A stretch of 64,000 nucleotides of DNA, taken from NCBI GenBank assembly GCA_963848335.1, contig CAWKDD010000001.1, positions 1,302,001 through 1,366,000 on the forward strand. Reading direction: 5' to 3'. A program made the translations under genes and the position numbers. Positions within the stretch are counted from its first letter, which is position 1. Each line of letters opens with the position of its first letter. The notes below the pieces were generated by a model. That model was given only the letters and a program-made list of their open reading frames with translations, did not search any database and was not told where the DNA came from. This stretch comes from Chersky-840 sp963848335. Lineage in GTDB: Bacteria; Actinomycetota; Acidimicrobiia; Acidimicrobiales; UBA8190. Shown here one piece after another: positions 28,078 to 36,952 of the stretch.

Positions 28078-29013
28078 TCAGTCCTCCATGAGCGCCCAGC
28101 GTGTGTCGTCGTCCGCGTCGGCCGCGTGCGGGTCGGGACCGAGCGCCCAGGCGCGGCGCCACGCCGACGCGGCGGGACCGCGCGCCGAGGGCGTCTCCCC
28201 GGAGGCGGCCCGCCGGCGCGCCGTCCACCAGTCGGTCCGGGTCTCGTCGGCCATGGTGGCGAGCACGGTGTCGATCCGAGCCTCGAGCCGGCGGGCGCTC
28301 TCCCCCTCGCCGGCCACCACAGGGGAGCCGAAGGTGACGCGCGTGGGGCTGCGGCGCGGCCGCCTGCCGCCCCGGGGCCAGATGCGGTAAGTGCCGTCGA
28401 TGTGCACCGGCACCACTGGCCTGCCCGTGCGCGTGGCCAGGTAGGCCGCGCCCCCGTGCATCTCCTGGAACCACCCGTCGTGGGTCCGGCCGCCTTCGGG
28501 GTAGATGATGAGGTTCCAGCCTTGGCGCAGCAGGGCGGCGGTGTCCTCGGCCGACTTGCGGTTGACGCGGTGGCGCTCGATGGGGACCGCGGCCAGGACG
28601 ACGGACCACAGGTGCGCCTTCCAGCGCCGGTCGAAGAAGTGGTCCGCCGCCGCGGCCACCACCGTCTTGTGGCGCACCGCCGGGGGCAGGAGCGTCAGCA
28701 GGAGCCCGGTGTCCACGTGACTGGCATGGTTGGCCACGTAGATGGCGGGCGCTTCGACGAGGGCGAGCATCTCCTCGCCGCGTACCTCGGGTGACGCCAC
28801 GATGTGGGCGAGGGGCCGGGTCACGTTGTCGAGGATGACCGCCCGCGCCAGGCGGGCGGGGTAGCGCCGGGTCCATTCGGTGTCGTAGTCGACACCCAGA
28901 CCACGGTCGGGCGCGGCGCGTTCGAGGCTGGCAGGCCACGTCGGGGCGCGCCACGGGAAGCCCTGGGGGCGCAACCGGCGGGCCCGCCGCACCACGGCGT
29001 CGACAGTGCTCAC
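28078..29013 (-). CDS. PlsC-type lysophospholipid acyltransferase family protein
   Basis: A 311-residue protein from the GTG at 29013. The acyltransferase blocks are NHASHVD (NHx4D) at 95-101, IERHRVNRKS near 145 and YPEGGRTHDG at 171-180. It has no obvious multi-helix membrane region, so it is probably peripheral. Its start overlaps the LarA-like stop (GTGA), making it the last gene of the TetR-linked operon. It presumably transfers an acyl chain to the product of the upstream enzymes. Confidence 0.87.
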   Translation of the reverse strand: MSTVDAVVRRARRLRPQGFPWRAPTWPASLERAAPDRGLGVDYDTEWTRRYPARLARAVILDNVTRPLAHIVASPEVRGEEMLALVEAPAIYVANHASHVDTGLLLTLLPPAVRHKTVVAAAADHFFDRRWKAHLWSVVLAAVPIERHRVNRKSAEDTAALLRQGWNLIIYPEGGRTHDGWFQEMHGGAAYLATRTGRPVVPVHIDGTYRIWPRGGRRPRRSPTRVTFGSPVVAGEGESARRLEARIDTVLATMADETRTDWWTARRRAASGETPSARGPAASAWRRAWALGPDPHAADADDDTRWALMED

Positions 29014-30596
29014 CGGACATCGGCCATCAGCAGGGGGGGCGAGTGCAGGTGCGTGATCGACGGGTCCGGTCCCACCACGTCCGAGGCCATCTCGAGGGCG
29101 TCGGCCATCGTGCTGGCCGGCTTGAAGCCCAGGCGCCGCACCGCGGCGCGATCGCCGCCCACGATGATGACGGCGCCCACGTGCTCGAGCGCGTGGGCGC
29201 ACCAGTACCACATGTAGAAGGGGTGCACGCCGTGATACGCGTGGCCCGTCCGGTAGAGGTGGACGTACCACGGGTCGGTGGCGAAGGACTCCTCGTACTT
29301 GCCGATCTCCACCGGGTCGGTGGTCTCGGCCAGGACCTGTTCGAAGAAGTCGATGTAGCTCGGGTGATGGCCCGGGTGGAACGCCCACGGCGTGGGATGG
29401 CTCATGATGACCACGCCGCCGGCGCGCACCAGGGGCTGGCCTCGGTACATGTTGAAGAAGTACCCGAGCCCGAGGCACGCCACCAGGATCGGGTTCATGA
29501 TCGAATTGACGTTGTAGGGGCAGATGTAGGGCAGTCCCATGGTGAGGATGTCGGTCTGGCCGTCCACTTCGAGCAGCTGCTGCGCGTAGACGTTCTCGGT
29601 GGTGCGGGCATGGACCGCCTCGACCTCTCCGGCTTGGACCGAGCTCATCTTGTGCGGCGCGCGAATGGAGTGGAAGATCGATCGTGCCACGCGTTCGGGG
29701 GTGGCCTGGAGCGCTTTCGACGTGGCCAGGAAGCCGGCGCGGTCGCGTGCGGTCCACTCCCATTCCCGGCGCTGCAGGAACCGGAATTGCTCGGGGAAGG
29801 TGTCGGTGTTGAGGTTGGTCTCGATCTGGAACACCTTGACCCCGGCGGCCGCGATCAACCGTCCCATGCGCCAGTTCGACGAGTGCAGCTCCGAGCGGTG
29901 CTGGTCCATGAAGGACCGGCTATGGGCCATGGTGTGGGCGTTGTGGTGATGGCGCAGGCTCTTGTAGCTGGCCAGGCCGGTCGCCACCGACTTGTGCCCA
30001 CCGTCCATGGCCACCAGGTTGATGTTGACGTAGACGAGGAGGTCCGAGGTGGCCGCCCTCTTGTTGATCTCGACGTCCTCACCCTGGTCGGTGAGACCGA
30101 GGTGCACCAGCTGTTCGGGGTCTTCGGCGTCGTGCTGCCACAACAGGCCGTGGGGCGCGAAGGCGTCGAAGATGCGGTCGCCGAGCGCGTGGCGCAGCTC
30201 GGCGTCGGTCATGCGGCGGTGCAGTGCCAGTGCCGCGATCAGCACCACGTCGTCGACACCGGCCTCGGCAGCCAGTTCGAGCACCTGCTCGATCACGAGC
30301 TGGCGGACGTCGGGACCGCGCATGGGGGGAAGGGGCAACGAGACGTCGTCGAAGGCGATGGTGAGGGCCATGCCCGGGCGGAGCTGGGACTGCAGCGGCT
30401 CGGCATCGCCCAACGGGTCGGCGAGCGCCCGCCGGATGGCGCTCACGGGGTCGGCGAGGGCGTCGACGGGCTCAGGCGCGTACAGGACCCGGCTCCCGAC
30501 GGGGAGCTTCTCGAGCCGGTACCCCTCCCCGTGCCAGAACAACGTGGAGGGGGTGGAGCGGTCGACCTCGAGCACGAAGCCGGGCCTGGGGCTCAT
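29010..30596 (-). CDS. LarA-like (lactate racemase domain, DUF2088) protein
   Basis: A 528-residue protein from the ATG at 30596, with AAAGGA nine bases upstream. The N-terminal domain has the FDDVSLPLPP loop at 82-91. DGGHKSVATGLASYKSLRHH follows at 198-217. Lys202 aligns with the LarA lysine that anchors the nickel-pincer (NPN) cofactor, and nearby His residues fit the second ligand region. The long C-terminal half is not lactate-racemase-like over its whole length. Relatives racemise or epimerise 2-hydroxyacids. No larB, larC or larE cofactor genes are in this window. It is coupled to genes on both sides. Confidence 0.75.
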   Translation of the reverse strand: MSPRPGFVLEVDRSTPSTLFWHGEGYRLEKLPVGSRVLYAPEPVDALADPVSAIRRALADPLGDAEPLQSQLRPGMALTIAFDDVSLPLPPMRGPDVRQLVIEQVLELAAEAGVDDVVLIAALALHRRMTDAELRHALGDRIFDAFAPHGLLWQHDAEDPEQLVHLGLTDQGEDVEINKRAATSDLLVYVNINLVAMDGGHKSVATGLASYKSLRHHHNAHTMAHSRSFMDQHRSELHSSNWRMGRLIAAAGVKVFQIETNLNTDTFPEQFRFLQRREWEWTARDRAGFLATSKALQATPERVARSIFHSIRAPHKMSSVQAGEVEAVHARTTENVYAQQLLEVDGQTDILTMGLPYICPYNVNSIMNPILVACLGLGYFFNMYRGQPLVRAGGVVIMSHPTPWAFHPGHHPSYIDFFEQVLAETTDPVEIGKYEESFATDPWYVHLYRTGHAYHGVHPFYMWYWCAHALEHVGAVIIVGGDRAAVRRLGFKPASTMADALEMASDVVGPDPSITHLHSPPLLMADVR

Positions 30597-31813
30597 GGGG
30601 TATGTCCTTTCTTACGTGGAGGCGCAGCGCGGAGGCGGTCCCGGGCGCGCACGTCGAAGACCACCTTCACCGCCCCCCGGCGTCCGGCCGCGCCGGCGTG
30701 GGCCAGAGCTTCCTCGAAGCGGTCGAGCGGGTAGCGCGCCGACACCAGACGGCCCAGACCCTTGGCCCTCACCACCTCGAACGCCACGTCGAAGGTGCGG
30801 CGCAGCAAGCCGCCCACGTCCTCGGTCCCGTAGGCGTAGGCGCCGGTGACCTCCACTTCCCGGTGCCACAACGACGCCAGGTCGACGGTGACGCGGCCCG
30901 GCATCCCGACCAGCACCACCCGACCACGGGGCCGGACCATGGAGAGGGCCTGCGCCAGTGACTCCTCGCTGCCTACGCAGTCGATCACCACGTGGGCCCC
31001 GCTCGTGAGCGTGTGCGACGCCTCGAGCGAGCGCGAGCTGCGCCGCACGGCGCGGACCAGCTGGTCGGGGTCCACCGCCAGGTCCGCTCCGAGCTCCTCG
31101 GCCAGTCGGCGTTGGTGCGCGTAGCGCGCCCCCACGAGCAGCTGCCCGGGAGGCGTCAGCTGTGTCAGGGCCGCCACCGTGCACAGGCCGAGGGTGCCCG
31201 CCCCGAGCACGGCCACGGTGTGGCCGTCGTCGACCCGGGCGCCGAGGGCGGCGTGCACGGCGCACGCCGTGGGCTCCACCATCACGGCGTCGTCGTCGGA
31301 GAGCCCGTCGGGCACGGCGTGGAGCTGCGCGTCGTGGGCCACGAGGCCTCCCGCCGACCATCCTCCCCCGGTGTCGGCGCAGAACCCGATCTGCAGCCCC
31401 GGCGCCAGGTGGCCGAAGGCCACACGCTCACAACCCCCGGTCCGGCCTTCGGCACAGGCCGCGCACGGCGGCACCACGCCGCGCGCCGCACAGGCCAGGA
31501 CCGGCTCGATCACCACGCGCCCCTCGGTGTCGTCGAGGGTGCCCACCACCTCGTGGCCCGGCACGAAGGGGAAGCTCACCACGTCCTCGAAGTAGCGCGA
31601 GCTCCGGCCGTCGAGGGTGGACAGGTCCGACCCGCAGATGCCCGCCAGCAGGGGCCGCACGCGGTGCCACTGCGGGCCCGGCAGCTCGGGCGGCTCCACG
31701 TCGGTGAGGCGCAGGGGTCCGACGGGAACCCCCCGGCCCGAGCCCCCCACGCTCGACACGAGGCGCGACGCCGCGAAGCGCGCCAGGTTGCGTTCGAAGA
31801 CGAGGCCTTTCAC
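30593..31813 (-). CDS. Zinc-dependent alcohol dehydrogenase (MDR family)
   Basis: A 406-residue medium-chain dehydrogenase from the GTG at 31813. The catalytic-zinc region is LLAGICGSDL, then PFVPGHEVVG, then VEPTACAVHAAL. A structural Cys region (CAACAEGRTGGCERVAFG) follows. The NAD(P) motif is VAVLGAGTLGLCTVAAL. Its start overlaps the stop of the acyl-reductase/HAD gene and its stop overlaps the LarA-like start, so all four genes are translationally coupled. It may oxidise or reduce an alcohol/aldehyde intermediate of the pathway. Confidence 0.9.
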   Translation of the reverse strand: MKGLVFERNLARFAASRLVSSVGGSGRGVPVGPLRLTDVEPPELPGPQWHRVRPLLAGICGSDLSTLDGRSSRYFEDVVSFPFVPGHEVVGTLDDTEGRVVIEPVLACAARGVVPPCAACAEGRTGGCERVAFGHLAPGLQIGFCADTGGGWSAGGLVAHDAQLHAVPDGLSDDDAVMVEPTACAVHAALGARVDDGHTVAVLGAGTLGLCTVAALTQLTPPGQLLVGARYAHQRRLAEELGADLAVDPDQLVRAVRRSSRSLEASHTLTSGAHVVIDCVGSEESLAQALSMVRPRGRVVLVGMPGRVTVDLASLWHREVEVTGAYAYGTEDVGGLLRRTFDVAFEVVRAKGLGRLVSARYPLDRFEEALAHAGAAGRRGAVKVVFDVRARDRLRAAPPRKKGHTP

Positions 31814-34313
31814 CGCTTGCCTCCGCCCCCCGGCGCCGAGACGCGCTCCGCGGCGCCTTCGAGGCGCGCCCACCAGCGCGACAGGTGGTGGTCGACGGGG
31901 CCGAAGGGCAGCGGTGGCCGGGCCCCGCCCCCGGCCTTGTCCCAGTGCTCGACGTGCCATCCCCGGCGGCGGGCGATGGCGGCCAGGCGCGCCTCGGGGT
32001 TCACGGCCACGGGGAACCCGACGCACTCGAGCAGCGGCAGGTCCGAGGCCGAATCGGCGTAGGCCACGGACTCACCGAGGTCGAGGCCCTGGTCGGCCGC
32101 GTACTCGGCGAGCACGAGGGCCCGCGCCTCGCCCGTGGGCGGGAGCCGGTCGAGCCTTCCGGTGAGCCGGCCCTCGGCGTCTTGGCCCAGGCGGGCACAC
32201 ACCACCTCGTCGAACAGCGGGCGCAGCGGTTCGACCACGAAGTCGAGCGCGCCGGTGATGAGCACGGTGCGGTGCCCGAGGGCCTTGTGGGCGCGCACCC
32301 GGGCGAATCCGGCCGGGAACGACTTGGCCAGCAACAGATGGTGGAACATCTCCACGGCGTCGTGGTGCAGCAGCGCCGCCGGTGCGCCGTCGTAGCGGCG
32401 GTAGAAGCTGCGCAGGAAGTCGCCCCGGTCGCGCCGGTCCAGGGCCAGCAGCGCCGGCGCTTCGCGCAGGATCCGGGCCGTGAACCGGACGCGTTCGCCC
32501 ACGGGCAGGTGCCGGCTCGCCAGCCAGGCGTAGGACTCCACCACGTTGGAGGCCACCAGGGTGTTCTCCAGGTCGAAGGCGGCCAGGTGGCGCTGAGGGG
32601 ACAAGATGGCGGCCCGGGCCCGGTCCGAGCGGCTGGCCACCGTCGAGCGGCGCGGAGTGGAACGCACCCGGGCGTGCTCGACCACCGACGGGAGGTGCAC
32701 GTCGTGGACGTAGGCGGGCCACGAGATGACTCCCGGGTCGAAGCAGAAGCGGTCCCGGTCCTCGGGGGACAGGCGCTCCCACAACTTCAGGAGGTGGTCG
32801 ACGCGGAAGTGGGCCTCGGTCTCGGTGTACGCGCCGTAGAGCTCGGTGTAGCCGAGGGCGCGCTCGGCCTGGGACCGGCGCTCCTCGACGCGCGCCGCCA
32901 GATCGGCGCGTTCGCCTCGCACCGGCAGCGCTCCCAGCACGCGCTCGGCCGTCGTGAGGGCCCGGGTGGCCCGTTGCAGTTGACGCTGCACCCTGCCCCG
33001 CCCGGGGAACGACCACTCGGGGACCATGATGGGCTGGCCGTCGGAGTCGTAGAGCGGGTGATCGGTGAACCACGACCGCACCAGGTCCACCAGCTCCCCG
33101 TAGCGCAGCGGGTTCCGCACGCTCGAGGCCACGTGGTACACGGTGGGTCCGGCGGGGTCGGGTCCCGCCGCGGCACACGGCGATGATGGCGGCCACCACC
33201 ATGTCCACGGGGATGACGTCCACCACACCTTCGGGGACCCCGGGGAATTCGCGCAGGAGGCCCCGCCCGTAGGAGACGATGATGGGCTCGGCCATCCGGA
33301 AGCCCCGGATCCACCCCGGGCGCGGTTCGGCCAACGCCGACTCGATGATCGAGGGCCGCACGATGGTGACGGGCACCCCGGTGCGCGCCCCCACGAGGGC
33401 GCGCTCTCCCAGCGCCTTGGTGAAGGCGTAGGCGTCGGGCCAGCCGAGCGCCTGGGCCCGGGCCCGCCCGCGCTCGACGAGCTCGGTCCGGACCCACTCG
33501 CCGCGCAACTTCTCGGCTCGCTCCGCCAGCAGGTGGGTCCCGGCCGCACCGAGCTCGGCGCGCGCCGCTTTGGTGAGCTGGGCCAGACGCTGTGGGCGCG
33601 CGCGACGCGGACTCGAGGTCGTCGCGCAGGCGCCGGGCCGCGGCCACCTCGGCGTCGACGTCGACTTCGGTGGTGACGGTGGTGTGGGTGCGGGCCCGCG
33701 CTCCCGATGCCATGGCCTCGGTGGCGAGGGTCTCGGTGGCGTCGCCCTGGTGGGTGCCGGCCACGTAGGCCGTGGACACCGTGACAAGGTGCGTGGGCTC
33801 GGACCCGGGGTGCTCGCCCTGACGCAGAAGCGACACCGACTCGATGGTCGCGGCCACGCGCGACGGGCCGAGCAGGTTGACCTCGACGGCGGTGTCGAGG
33901 GGGGCGTCGAAGGCCACCGTGGCGGCCGAGTGCACCACGACGTCGCACGAGGCGAGCAGGAGCCGGCCCTCGTCGTCGAGGCCGAGGCCGTCGCGCCCGA
34001 CGTCGCCCCCGACGGCCCGGAGCCGGGTGGCCACGGTCTCGTCGAAGCGGTCACCGAGCTCGTCGCGCAGGCGGTTGAAGCAGTCGTTGCGCACCACCTC
34101 GCGCGCCATGCGGGCCGCGGCGTCGGCACGACGGGTCGGGCGGACGAGGACCACCACCTCGCACCCCGGGACCGACCGCAGGAATCGCTCCACGAGGGCG
34201 GTGCCGAGGAACCCGGTGGCTCCCGTGACCAGGATGCGCTTGCCCGACAGGGCTTCGCCGATGGCCAGGAGCTCGGGCGCCCCGGCTGTCGTGGGGGTCG
34301 TCACCTCGTCCAC
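31810..34313 (-). CDS. Fatty-acyl reductase-like SDR fused to HAD-IB phosphatase (two frame breaks)
   Basis: About 834 residues across three frames, from a GTG at 34313. Frame one has the extended-SDR motif ILVTGATGFLGTALVERFL and VVHSAATVAFDAPL, as in male-sterility/fatty acyl-CoA reductases. It breaks near 33600 in a GCGCGC run. Frame two carries DAYAFTKALGERAL with the Tyr-x3-Lys active site and VTIVRPSIIESAL. It breaks near 33175. Frame three completes the reductase and adds a C-terminal HAD-IB domain: AAFDLENTLVASNVVESY, where DxE replaces the usual DxD, and YADSASDLPLL. It is the first gene of the TetR-linked operon. A role in acyl reduction to alcohol is inferred. Confidence 0.8.
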
Positions 34314-34322
34314 GTTGTCTGT

Positions 34323-34336
34323 CTACCATATGGTAG
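34323..34336. promoter_or_regulatory. Perfect 14-bp palindromic operator
   Basis: CTACCATATGGTAG is a perfect inverted repeat. It lies in the 23-base gap between the divergent starts at 34313 and 34337. Its size and position fit the binding site of the adjacent TetR protein, which would let one dimer control both directions. Starts this close leave no room for usual leaders, so transcripts may be leaderless or the TetR start may be the GTG at 34364. Confidence 0.75.
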
Positions 34337-35038
34337 GTGGACGGGGGAACAAGGACGGGCGGCGTGGCCCGGCGCTCCGAGGGCGGTACGGCCGACCGCA
34401 TCCTCGATGCCGCCCTGGCCTCTTTCGGGTCGCGCGGCTACGAGGCGACGTCTCTCGACGCCCTGGCCGAGAGCCTCGGGGTGCGCAAGCAGTCGATCCT
34501 CTACTGGTTCCCATCCAAAGAGGCACTCCTCGAAGCGCTGATCGACCGCTCGGCCACCGAGCTCGCCGCCGCGCTCGAGCAGTCGCTGGCGGGTGCCGGG
34601 TCGGGCTGGTCGCGGGTGGAGGCGGTGGTGCGGTCGGTGTTCCGGCTGGCGTCTCGACGCCCCGAGCTCCTGGGCCTGCTGCGTGAGGTCGGACGTCTCG
34701 GCCCCCCGTCGGCGACACGGCTCATGCTGGTGCTCGAACCGCTCGTGTCACGGGCGTCGAGCTTCCTCGAGGAAGAGATGGACGCCGGGCACATGCGGCG
34801 CCACGAGCCGCGCCTCTTGCTCCTGGCCATCTACTCCACGGTGGTGGGGATGATCACCGAGGTGGAGGTCCTGCGGGCACTCGGGGAGGAGCCGACACCG
34901 CGCTCGCTGGTACGGCGTCGCCAGGAGATCTTGCGCTTGCTTCGCTCCGCGCTCTTGGTGGAGGGCAGCTCCGGGGCCCCCGACGTTCAGTCCGGTGGGG
35001 CGGGAGGACGGGGGCGGGTCGGCCGCGGCGGGGTGTAG
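34337..35038 (+). CDS. TetR-family transcriptional regulator
   Basis: Up to 233 residues. RILDAALASFGSRGYEATSLDALAESLGVRKQSILYWF is a textbook TetR helix-turn-helix, followed by a helical ligand domain. The GTG at 34337 abuts the palindrome; the GTG at 34364 has AAGGA upstream and may be the real start. It is divergent from the acyl-reductase operon and presumably represses it until an acyl or aldehyde-type ligand binds. Its 3' end overlaps the convergent membrane-protein gene by about 50 bases. Confidence 0.9.
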   Translation: MDGGTRTGGVARRSEGGTADRILDAALASFGSRGYEATSLDALAESLGVRKQSILYWFPSKEALLEALIDRSATELAAALEQSLAGAGSGWSRVEAVVRSVFRLASRRPELLGLLREVGRLGPPSATRLMLVLEPLVSRASSFLEEEMDAGHMRRHEPRLLLLAIYSTVVGMITEVEVLRALGEEPTPRSLVRRRQEILRLLRSALLVEGSSGAPDVQSGGAGGRGRVGRGGV

Positions 35039-35856
35039 CGCTTGGACGGGGTCGGCCCTGCCGGCGCCGCTTGCTTGCGGCCTCGTCGGCGCGCGTCCTG
35101 GGCGCGCTGGCGGGCCGAGGCCGCTCCGGCACGCCCCGCGGCACGGGGGTTGGCCGGTATCCGTCCGCCGCCGGCGGTCTTGGCCGAGGTCGCGTTCTTG
35201 GCGCTCAGCGCCTTCTGGAACTTGAACACCCGCCAGATCAGGTAGCCGCCGAGCGCCCAGAAGGGCAGCGCAAAGAGGGGGGCACCCATGGAGGTGCCGA
35301 GGAACAAGAGCGCGAAGCCGACGAAGGAGCGCCGGCGGGTCAAGGCGGCGGCCACCACGACGCCGGACAACAGGATGCGGGCCCCGCCCTCGAGATAGAT
35401 GGTCGACGGGGCCACGTGCTTGGCGTGGCCCGCCGCCGGGTTGAGATGGATGGTCACCAAGGTGAGCCCGACGCCGACGGCGACACCGAGGGGCGCCGAG
35501 GACAGGGCCAGGAACCGCTCCCGGTCGTCGAGCTTCTTGATGCGATGGGCGATCTCCTCGCGGCTCATGTGCTCGAGCACTTCGGCCGAACGCGTTCTCG
35601 CCCGGGTGGGGGCGGGCTTGGACGTCGATCCCCGCAGCAGGCTGCCGAGCCCGCCGGCCGCACCGTTCACGGCCCCACCGTTCTTACCCGTGTCGTCGGG
35701 GGACTCGTCGGCGACGTCGTCGGTCCCGTCCCCGGTCCCGACCCGGGCGCGGGACGCGGGCTGGCGTTGGAGATTGGGCAGCGCCGTCAGGAGGCGCTGT
35801 CCGATCGTCAGCTTGGGGGCGGCACCATCGGGGGCGCCGGAGTCGTCGTCGGTCAC
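34987..35856 (-). CDS. Membrane protein of unknown function
   Basis: A 289-residue protein with an acidic, disordered N-terminus (about 100 residues), a helix with EVLEHMSREEIAHRIKKLDDRERF, then three hydrophobic segments (about 125-205), and a very basic Arg/Pro/Ala tail. The pattern matches uncharacterised actinobacterial membrane proteins, but no domain is recognised. It is transcribed alone and convergent with the TetR gene. Confidence 0.7.
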   Translation of the reverse strand: MTDDDSGAPDGAAPKLTIGQRLLTALPNLQRQPASRARVGTGDGTDDVADESPDDTGKNGGAVNGAAGGLGSLLRGSTSKPAPTRARTRSAEVLEHMSREEIAHRIKKLDDRERFLALSSAPLGVAVGVGLTLVTIHLNPAAGHAKHVAPSTIYLEGGARILLSGVVVAAALTRRRSFVGFALLFLGTSMGAPLFALPFWALGGYLIWRVFKFQKALSAKNATSAKTAGGGRIPANPRAAGRAGAASARQRAQDARRRGRKQAAPAGPTPSKRYTPPRPTRPRPPAPPD

Positions 35857-35928
35857 CGGTCTTCGCTCAACGTGCGCACCAGGCTAATGGCGGTGACGGC
35901 GCCGGTAGGGCAGCCGGTTCGAGCCTGC

Positions 35929-36838
35929 TCACGCGCTGCTCCCCGCTGCGGAGCGGATCAGCACGAGCCTCGTGCCGAGGTTGTCCCCGGGCTCGACGAC
36001 CGCGCACCGGCTCCTGCGTCGGGAGCAGGCCCGGGACGTCGGTGCCGGCGGGGCGGTCGTCGGTGCCGGCGGGCACCGGTTGTGCCGCGCCGGGTCCGCC
36101 CGGGGCGAGCGCGAAGACGAGGTGGTGCATCCGGCCCGAAAGGTCTCCCAGCCAGGCCCGCAGCGGATCGGCACCTGCCACGGCGCGGGTGGAGGGGTGC
36201 GGCGAGACCAGGCGAAGTGCGGGGGGACCCGGCCACTCCAGGTCGACGAAGTCCCAGGTCCGGTCGGGGGCGCCTCCTTCTCGAACGCGCCGCCCGCCCA
36301 GCAGCCCCTCGAACAGGGCCAGGCCCGCGCCCAGCTCCGCCGCGGCGTGGGTCACCCGGAGCAGGGACGCCGGCGGGTCCCGGCGCGCCGCCGGGAACCC
36401 CTCGGGCGCGGGTGACTCCCACGCATGGTCGGCCTGGGCCAGTTGCACCACGATGCCGGTGGCCTGGCGCGGGTGGAGGAATGCTTCCTTCCAGTCGGGA
36501 CTGCTCAGGTCCACGCCCAGCGGCGCCAGGCCTGCGTCGCGGGCCAGGTCGAGGGCCTCGGCGAGGTCGGGAACCTTGAAGGTGAGATGGTGGGGGCCGG
36601 GCCCGTGGCGGTCGAGGAAGCGGCGCAGGAAGGGGTTGTCCTGTGGTCGGAACGGCTGGAGGATCTCGACCCGCGCCCCGTTGGCGTACCGGAGCTGGGC
36701 GGGGCCGAAGCCGACGTTGAGCCCCCCTGAGCTCCAGGCCCCGCCGAGCTCGACGGCGTAGCGCGGCCATGCGTCGGCCCAGCCTTCGACAGCGACCGCC
36801 ACGTGGTCGAGCGCGGCCCCGTCGATGGTGGAGGGCAT
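35929..36838 (-). CDS. VOC-superfamily protein with two domains (frame broken near its end)
   Basis: ATG at 36838. The first module (ALDHVAVAVEGWADAWPRY, then GPGPHHLTFKVPDLAEAL) resembles methylmalonyl-CoA epimerase-like VOC domains. A second VOC half begins near LLRVTHAAAELG and ends with GRMHHLVFALA. The frame shifts near 36002; the family-like ending VVEPGDNLGTRLVLIRS is in the next frame and stops at 35929. Without the shift the protein would read a spurious Arg-rich tail. It is divergent from the amidase gene. Confidence 0.8.
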
Positions 36839-36952
36839 CGGCCCAGGTTGCCGTGCGCCGCGCCGGCGTGTCCATCTCCCGGCTCGCCGCCGTCGGCCCC
36901 GGGCTCCGGCCTGCCCCGGGCGCCGTGGGCCCGGGCGTGCTACGCCAAGAGC

